From IMG/VR virus record IMGVR_UViG_3300033149_005420, positions 1 through 39,553 of that record: a stretch of DNA of 39,553 bases; one strand, written 5' to 3'. Of this stretch, positions 38,951 through 39,553 are shown in pieces (positions within the stretch are counted from its first letter, which is position 1; each line of letters opens with the position of its first letter). The notes below the pieces were generated by a model. It ran no database searches. It was not told where the DNA came from and saw only the letters and a list, made by a program, of their open reading frames with translations. This DNA is from a virus. The position numbers and the translations under genes were made by a program.

Positions 38951-39553
38951 AGATTGAATCTGATCCTAAATCTTGACCTGATAACTCTCCAAGTCCACAT
39001 ATTTTAAAAATACCATCAGATTTTTTGGCAGAATAACCCTTGACTTTTAGCATATCAAAGAATTTATTTCTTCCAATTTGTTCAATTCGTGATAATCCTT
39101 CCTCTTGCCATTCATGGAAAAGTGACCACATTTTAGATCTATTTATTTTATAATCTTCATTGATTTCAAGTTTAACGATTGACTCTCCAATATCAATCCC
39201 TTCATATAATGCATCATTTAAAAAGATCTGAACAATATCATCTTTAGTTCCCCACTCTTGAACTGATTCAACTGAAGCATTTGATTTAGAAAAGAATCCT
39301 TGATTCTCACAAGCTAAACGCATTAAGCCAGAAACAGCAAAGTTGATTATCCCTTGAGGATCAGCATTAAAAAGAATAGAGGCAATAGATCTGTTTCTTA
39401 CACCACCAAATACTTTAGTGAATTTGATAATACTCCATCTTCTATTCATTGCACCTGAATAGCCTTCAAGTGTGTGAGGCATATCATTAGCACCAAAGAT
39501 ATGAAGAGCAGGAAGAGGGGCATAAATGTCCTCAAGCCCCTTTCTCTCTATCC
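38949..39553 (-). CDS. AEP primase / D5-like SF3 helicase, C-terminal part (gene starts at 1963)
   Basis: This is the end of the gene that begins at 1963 on the minus strand and crosses the window edge in frame. The first codon here (split between 1, 39553 and 39552) is a glycine, giving DNGIERKGLEDIY and then HIFGANDMPHTLEGYSGAMNRRW, the SF3 helicase sensor and arginine-finger region typical of D5-like proteins. A winged-helix-like C-terminus (about 730-855) follows. Starting translation at 39482 would delete the helicase motifs, so the joined 855-residue product is preferred. Confidence 0.92.
   Translation of the reverse strand, partial: IERKGLEDIYAPLPALHIFGANDMPHTLEGYSGAMNRRWSIIKFTKVFGGVRNRSIASILFNADPQGIINFAVSGLMRLACENQGFFSKSNASVESVQEWGTKDDIVQIFLNDALYEGIDIGESIVKLEINEDYKINRSKMWSLFHEWQEEGLSRIEQIGRNKFFDMLKVKGYSAKKSDGIFKICGLGELSGQDLGSDSI

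Noticed and set aside
38949-39482. Independent 177-residue gene starting at 39482
   Set aside because: The frame is open upstream through the window edge and joins the primase-helicase in phase, with helicase motifs across the join.

Overview
This window reads as one complete, circularly closed genome of a tailed double-stranded DNA phage of about 39.6 kb, AT-rich (roughly two thirds A+T by eye) and densely packed. The strongest sign of completeness is at the edges: the minus-strand primase-helicase gene runs off position 1 and continues in the same frame from position 39553 down to 38949. Joining the ends gives one 855-residue protein whose conserved helicase motifs cross the junction. No integrase, transposase or tRNA gene was found, so a virulent lifestyle with headful-type circular permutation is the simplest reading. 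Lipoprotein signals, a spanin-like lipoprotein, classical Shine-Dalgarno sites and sigma70-like promoters suggest a Gram-negative, AT-rich host. The host itself cannot be named from the sequence.

Layout. (1) 1963-1 continuing at 39553-38949, minus: AEP-type primase fused to a D5-like SF3 helicase. (2) 1964-2239: control region with divergent promoters sharing a -35 box, a candidate small RNA with a terminator, and a second rightward promoter holding a dyad operator. (3) 2240-14213, plus: early operon. It begins with about 18 small, mostly unknown accessory genes (several zinc-ribbon, membrane or lipoprotein products, and a lipoprotein transglycosylase). A decayed DNA methylase and an HTH protein follow. 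The replication block is an SF2 helicase, a VRR-NUC-like nuclease, a likely ssDNA-binding protein and a family A DNA polymerase, ending at an intrinsic terminator. (4) 23961-14322, minus: tail chaperone, tape measure, distal tail, hub, collar-domain fibre, fibre assembly protein, amidase endolysin, two small unknowns and a spanin-like lipoprotein. (5) 24101-24677, plus: a three-gene cassette with its own promoter, inserted inside the tail gene order. (6) 38519-24732, minus: TerS, TerL, portal-MuF fusion, zinc protein, protease-scaffold, decoration protein, Mu gpT-like capsid, several unknown virion genes, a permuted papain-like enzyme with a holin-like partner, Mu gp36/gpG-like connector proteins and the tail tube. 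(7) 38520-38948: late promoter, AT-rich tract and clustered CCCTAA/TTAGGG elements, a candidate origin, ending in the primase terminator.

How it works together. The head module is Mu-like, but there is no tail sheath, so the virion is probably a siphovirus. Replication pairs an AEP-D5 primase-helicase with PolA, an SSB-like protein, a helicase and a nuclease. Peptidoglycan-directed enzymes occur in three separate places (5.1-5.8 kb, 15.2-15.8 kb and 27.7-28.3 kb), suggesting distinct roles in host modification, lysis and possibly entry. The most interesting regulatory idea is the short RNA candidate at 2055-2146. It presents an anti-Shine-Dalgarno UUCCCU loop and is complementary to the ribosome-binding regions of the primase, the first early gene, the DNA polymerase and the inserted cassette.
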